Positions 58,375 to 64,000 of a stretch of DNA of 64,000 bases are shown in pieces. The DNA lies in contig JABBOT010000014.1 of the NCBI GenBank assembly GCA_016165875.1, forward strand, positions 6,340,895 to 6,404,894. Reading direction: 5' to 3'. A model generated the notes under the pieces. It did no database searches. It was not told where the DNA came from and saw only the letters and a list, made by a program, of their open reading frames with translations. Position 1 is the first letter of the stretch, and every line of letters begins with the position of its first letter. The stretch comes from Acanthopleura granulata. Taxonomy: Eukaryota; Mollusca; Polyplacophora; Chitonida; Chitonidae. The position numbers and the translations under genes were made by a program.

Positions 58375-61300
58375 GTTCTTAAATGTTCCACGTTCTGGTA
58401 GATTGCTGCGAAACTGCTTGAAGCATTTAACACTTGTGTGGATTCTGATCAATATCCCAGCTTCTCAAATCGCTTCCTTGGTGATGACCAATAAGCAATT
58501 ACGTTTTTCACACGGCCCAGCTAAAATCCCTGCCATGCTCTTGAATAATCAAGGGTCAAGTTCATCTCGAACACAGATCAAAACTACTGGGCAAATTTTG
58601 TCCAATAAAAAGCTAGTCTCTTCGTGCCCCGGATGTTCCTGGCGCCCCTCGTCTTTTATGGATTTCTCTGTAGCTCTCGTCTGACCATTATGTCCTCATA
58701 TTCAACAAGTCACAAATACGATGGGAACATTTTTTGTTATTTTTTTAATTTCCTCTTTCATCTCATTTTCTCAGAATAAAGGACCAGTAAGCTTTTGTGT
58801 CATAGTTATTTATGTTACATCCTCTGTATCTGTATGGGTGATTTAATGAACAACTGCTAGTAAACAATATATTCTACACGTTTAGGGTGGCTCGGGGCCA
58901 TGTGTCATGTTTTCTCTCATTTTCAAATGATATCAACTCTTTTAATCGTCACACAAGTGTTTTGTTTGATTACAATTATAGGGTGCCAAAACGTAAAGCA
59001 TAGGCTGTATTTTCACCATTTTAACAAGACAGTTAATTAATTCAATAAGCTATAATATTCAGCCAAGTTACACAATGAGACGGTCAGAATAGCAATAAGA
59101 GTGAAAGCGATATCTCATTCAGCCATGACACCATGAAATATGTGGGCGTTCATTGTGAGCCACTGATGGTGTCTTGTGTCACCAAGATTCTCTAAAAACG
59201 CATTTCTTTCTTTGGAAGAGTATATTTTCCCATATTTTCCTTAGAAATTAAGCTCTTAGTAACAGTTAATACCATGAATATCACCTGTGGATGTTCACTA
59301 AATCGTAGCTTTTCATGCTATAAGTTAATGTTGTTATTTGGTAGTCTGGAAACTCGCCTAGGCCATTAGTCTATACTCAATGAACACCGGGTGATCATGA
59401 GTGAAAAAAAGCTTATTTCCAGCACTTCTGATCTGAGTTGAAGTTAATGCTTACTATAGTCGTGTTGTCCTCATTTAATGCGTAATAAGTGTTGCCTTTT
59501 TTGGGGTATGTTTCGTTTTTACACAATGATTCATGAGCACATTTCATCTGTTGGGAATCGGTTGCCTTTCGCATCAACTTTTGTCTTCGCTATTCTCCGT
59601 CGCTGTCCCTGCAAAATTATCCTTTTCGTTTCGACAACTTTTTGACGAAGACTCCAACAAACTGAATGAAAAATATTGAAAGCATAGAAGCTCAAGTGCT
59701 GCTCTGATATCTCCAGGGAGATAATTAACATCCGGGTATTACACAAACGTCAACACGTAATCACTTAACCTTTTGTCACCATTAAGGTTTCACCGGGGGA
59801 CTACTGAGTAGTGTTAAACATTTCGCTATCTCTAACAACACCAACTTATATTAAATGAACTAGTAAATAAACTGATTTCGACTGAGACGCCGAAAGCGTT
59901 TGTTTATTTATTCAGCTTTCTTCACCTAGTTTTCCATACAAATTTAAACAGAGCGAGCCGCATCTATAGCAAACGAGATTTGGGTTCTCAGGAAAGCGTT
60001 ACATCTAATTTCTTCGTGGCGAGCTACATTTTCCTGGAAAGTATTAAGCTGTTGAAATAAAAGTTTGAATCCCTTTGCATTCGTTCCACGTGATTGTTTG
60101 TGTTTGTGATGTGATTGTATTTCTTCCTCCAAAAAGTTTTACGCTGTTGAAAGAAGACTTTTTGCCCAGTCGAAGTTTTTTTCATCTGGTTGTGTTTTTT
60201 TTGATGTAATGGCAACACATCATTTCGAATAATTGTAGGATGTATAATACATCGCTATCAAATTAATTGCAAGTTTTTATTACTTAATTCTGCATAATTT
60301 GTTGTGCCATAGCGGTTGCCAATGGCCAATATTTCGGCATTAACATGCACGTGAGTCACCGGCTATGTGTGACCAGGTGACTTAGTCATTTACATTAAAC
60401 GATTCTCGGCCATGATGAATGAAACTCAATCATTACATATTACAACTGAAATAAGATTTTCAGATATTTTGTGAAATAAGAGTGAACAAATGACTAAATG
60501 ACTTGAGGAGTTGGTGATTGAATAAAGAATGAAACTCATCGTTGCAAGAATGAATGAAAAAGTCAATAAGTATTAAAGTCGACCCTTAATGATCTTTATC
60601 GTCAGTTAAACATAAATGTTTTTTTTTTAAAATTCACAATCCACCAATCAGCTTATATTGTTGCTGTCAGTTACTCGTCGGAGGGATCCGTTTTCCGACA
60701 GAAATTACTTTATATCAATGTACGTCTAAATATAACCCACTACTTTCCGCATCTATATATAGCCGTCGACCAAGCCTTCCAGCTCTGTCTGGGTTCAGGT
60801 TATTACAATATTCAGATATTCGGCAAAGCAAATAATCCTGGTTGTCTCTTGTATAATTAAGCATTCATTAGTCAGAGTCCAGACAAATTGGTTTCCCGAC
60901 TAGTGTTTGTTTTTGTAGCTGACATGCATTTCTCATTTGTCAGGGAAATGAGCGATGTAGTCATCCAAATAATCCCGGGAATCTGAAGTCGAGAAAACAA
61001 CAGCTCAATGTTTCTCTGCAGTTCCTAAGACGTTTGTTACCTTCACGCTTACGGCAATTCCTATCGGTTTTAAAAGATCTGTGCTAGCGTAACGCTGTTG
61101 TTTACTGAAAAATCGATTTTGTCCACAGTTTACCCACAAGGTCCGAATGTAAAGACCCTTTAGTGATAGCGTTGCACATGTGCGAACACTGATGGCCACT
61201 TCCGCTAAAATGTCTCGTTTATACCTGAACCATGTAAGGATACAGCATAGGTCGTGTTCATTTGTTTACATCTGTGCCTGTCCCAGAATTCCGCGCGCGG

Positions 61301-61739
61301 TTTTTTTGTCACAAGGGTCTGTTGCTTGGAGACTGTTGTACAGATGTATGGTGTCACTCCTAGGCCATGAAAAGTCTCGCAGGTGGAAGTTCTCATGTGA
61401 AGTTTACTCAGAAGAGAAAATCATTCGGAATATAAGGTGAAATGTGTGCTGACTGAAAACTGACCTTTGTTAAAATGTTAATCATCTCGGCTGTCCGTTC
61501 ACAGAGAGAGATGAGCCAAATGTCTGATGTAGGCCTTATTACACAAATGGAAAAAACTACTTTTGGGGTTCGAGAGGCCTATCTGAAGATGCAGCAAACT
61601 TCTCCATTATATTAGACGTGCCTATTGCAGGTAAATAATCGTTCGGTTATCAGTTATTTTTAACAATTAATGTAATGGAAATATGTTTTTTTCTCTACAT
61701 TTTACTGGTTTTTCATTCTCGGTATTCCCCCTTTATATA
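58375..61739. other. No gene recognised
   Basis: A-T-rich sequence with several short open frames (such as 58403-58684 and 59531-59746) that resemble no known protein. No SINE copy was noticed in this interval, in contrast to the rest of the window. Confidence 0.45.
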
Positions 61740-62400
61740 CCTGTTTACCGTTATTCCTTGAGGGAGATACAAATACTTAAAGCTCGTTATACATACGCCT
61801 ACACTCAGATCTGACAAACAATTCCACGATTTTTCCGAGTGGTCAATAACAGCTTTGAAAAAGAGACCTGTCTCCAGACGGATTATCATGAAGGCCATCC
61901 TTTTGGACAGTATTTTGGATGGATAATTGCTACAGCACCCTTCTTCCCTCCCTCCACCCTGTCGAAATTATATTCAGTGTCTCTCTGGACCACAAACAAT
62001 TCACTCGTGGTTTCCTGAAGGAATGTACCTGATAATTCCCCCTTCAAAATAACCGACGTGTGGTTACTCACCCAGTCTACCCGCCCAACGTTTCACAAGA
62101 CATATTAGGATGGCTTTAATGTCAAAGTCCATATCCTGTTTTCGTGACCATTACTAGTTAAAAGCTTTACCGAATAAATATACAATGAACAAAAATGACA
62201 GTGAACAAATAGGCTCAAGAAAATGTCTATTAAACCGCTGACGTCTTTATCTTAGTACATGAAATAAACAAACCAACAACTTCAAGGCTTTGTTTTACCA
62301 CGACGTTGACCTCATTGCGTTATTATCTGGTCTAACCTGGTAACGACATGAAGGAAACTTTTTTAGAGACACTCCTGTCGTCTGCTCGTACGCCCACCGG
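61740..62400 (-). repeat. Diverged repeat, copy 2, with related minus-strand ORF
   Basis: Partner of 54493-55140. The minus-strand frame 62071-61886 contains GELSGTFLQETTSELF, RDTEYNFDRVEG and GKKG, clearly related to copy 1. A piece matching about 54780-54850 occurs again at 61763-61830, so this copy is rearranged. 62095-62390 matches 54845-55130, including CTCCTGTCGTCTGCTCGTAC. Confidence 0.55.
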
Positions 62401-62859
62401 ACGGAATCGCCACATGTGTTCATGTTTTTATATTGTGGGAAAATGTCTCAGTTCATAGACAAAGCTGTGGATTGTAAGATATTAATATTATATGTATTTA
62501 TAAAAGTTTACATGGTGTTGCGGAAAAGGAGAAAATGTGTAAATGTACAAGTAGTCTTACTTAGCGTAAGACTTAAACGAGATTTATCTTTCATTAGGTT
62601 AATTTCTTTAGGTTAGCTCTGGATTGTTAGGTGCTATGTTTAAATCCTGTAAATGCATTGTACATTTCTGCACGTTTGTTTTTTTTACTAGAGCTTCTGT
62701 CGTCTTTCCGTCTCCCTGAGTCGACCCAGGGTATTTCCTCCCCCCTAACTGTGTGTATATAACCCATCCCGCTCTGCAGTGCACCTAACTGATCAATTTG
62801 TAGAACCAGGCCTATTTAGAAGTAGGCATTGTTAGTGATATAGCTATCTAAAGGTTACA
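62401..62859 (+). other. Region before LINE ORF1, perhaps its 5' UTR
   Basis: It contains CTTCTGTCGTCTTTCCGTC and a G/C-richer stretch (CCTCCCCCCTAACTG) at 62695-62770. This may be the 5' untranslated region of the retrotransposon whose ORF1 starts at 62860. The 5' end of the element cannot be placed. Confidence 0.4.
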
Positions 62860-63977
62860 ATGGAAGAAGACGACGACAATTCAGACATGGAGGACCACGT
62901 TCCTGGAGCTTACCGCGGTAAACGGGAGGGAGATCGCTCTCAGAGTACACACCGCGAGTGTGGGAAAAGGGCCAGGGCTGTAAACAGCCAGGAACCTCAG
63001 GTAAAGAACTTTTATGTGATTATGGCTGCAGTAGGTGAGATCCCTATTGTAAACATTAACCCTATAAAATTCGGTAGTGCTTTACAGAAAGCATGGGCAA
63101 CATAAAATATGTTGAGAAGATTCAGTCCAAAGATTACCTTGTTTCATGCTCAAACCAGGCACAAGTTAAAAAATACTGAATCTCGATCATATTATGGGTA
63201 GGCATATAAATGTGTCGGTTACAAAGCAAATCTTCATCAAGAGATATTATTTCCGGTGTTGGGGAAGAAGTTACGGAGGCCGAAGTACTAGCTTGTTTAA
63301 GAAAATTGTCTAAATACAAGGGCACTTCTGTTAATGATACCCTGTTGTTGTCTTTTGATTCTGACACTCACCCAACAGAAATTACGCTTTGCTATGAGGT
63401 TTTTACAGTGAAACCTTACATCCCCCCTGTTTTGCACTGTTTCCGTTGTCAGTGCCTAAACCACATTGCCTCCGAGTGTAGAGGTAAGGTAAGATGTCCG
63501 CGCTGCGGTCAGGCTCATGGTTATGAGTCGTGCCCTCATAAAGAAACGCCAAAGTGTGCCAGTTGTTGAGGCGGACACAGTGCTGCTTGCGCTGGCTGGC
63601 CAATGCAGAAGGAAGCAAGCAAGGCACAGTACATTAAGGTTGCTGAAAAGGTGGTGTTTGCAGAGGCTTTAAAAAGCGTGCGCGAGTCAAGCGTTTCATC
63701 CGATCCGTTAAATTTTTCCGATGACCCAGCCTTTGTGAGCGCCCATTCTTTTTCCCTACCATCACAACATTTATGTCCCTCTGTGGTGGCTCAGCCGATC
63801 AGTGTATCTGTGGTGAAAAGCATTGCTGTACAGACCGAGGCGGAAGTAGCTGTGCAATCAGATGTTATTTCACCAGTCTCCTTGTCCATAGTGGTGACGC
63901 CATTCACTGAAATCATCTTCCATTGTTTCAAAATACATGCATCTAAAAGTACAGTGGTCATTGACTTTATAACTTAG
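62860..63977 (+). pseudogene. Non-LTR retrotransposon ORF1 (gag-like, zinc knuckles), broken
   Basis: It starts with an acidic N-terminus (MEEDDDNSDMEDHVPG). The frame shifts between about 63090 and 63210, where GNIKYVEKIQSKDYLVSC can be read in another frame. It then continues as SGVGEEVTEAEVLACLRKLS and KPYIPPVLHCFRCQCLN. Knuckle 1 is C-x2-C-x4-H-x4-C (CFRCQCLNHIASEC) and knuckle 2 is C-x2-C-x3-H-x4-C (CPRCGQAHGYESC). Knuckle 3 begins CASC and is cut by TGA at 63567-63569. The same frame resumes with GGHSAAC and runs to a stop at 63975-63977. This order is typical of ORF1 of Jockey/I-type LINEs, a nucleic-acid chaperone that coats the RNA. ORF2 would lie beyond the window. The frameshift and internal stop show that this copy is inactive. 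Confidence 0.85.
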
Positions 63978-64000
63978 TGTACCACACGCCGTCTTAGAGG

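Overview
This is animal nuclear DNA. Genes are sparse, with short exons and canonical GT...AG introns, and most of the window is non-coding and crowded with transposon remains. Two protein-coding genes can be supported, both on the + strand. The tRNA-headed SINEs with (AAAT)n tails, the Penelope-like element and the general repeat style suggest a marine lophotrochozoan, perhaps a mollusc. That taxonomic guess is inference.

Layout. Positions 8-2181 hold the last three coding exons of TRRAP, the giant PIKK-family scaffold of SAGA and NuA4/TIP60 histone acetyltransferase complexes. Positions 2182-7150 hold several SINEs and a 5'-truncated, frameshifted Penelope-like retroelement (RT thumb plus GIY-YIG endonuclease, 5275-6023). 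Positions 7150-25420 are dominated by a diverged non-coding unit of about 6 kb. It is present as two direct copies, the start of a third direct copy, and one long inverted copy (19970-24330), with a copy-specific 22-bp minisatellite and later SINE insertions. Positions 28920-39044 hold a three-exon gene for a 145-residue calmodulin-like EF-hand protein with a TATA box and a poly(A) signal. Its introns contain SINEs, an antisense LINE reverse-transcriptase relic and an 89-bp tandem repeat just before exon 2. Positions 39600-62400 show no gene I can recognise. They hold SINEs of two families, a 29-30 bp tandem array, recent 68-bp and 170-bp tandem duplications, and a diverged repeat pair whose minus strands encode related short peptides of unknown function. 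Positions 62860-63977 hold a broken zinc-knuckle ORF1 (gag-like) of a non-LTR retrotransposon.

The two genes have no evident functional link. The most unusual features are the 6-kb direct/inverted repeat cluster and the related peptide pair at 54.5 and 61.9 kb. I did not see a defence-type or operon-like system. All alignments were made by eye, so repeat edges are approximate.
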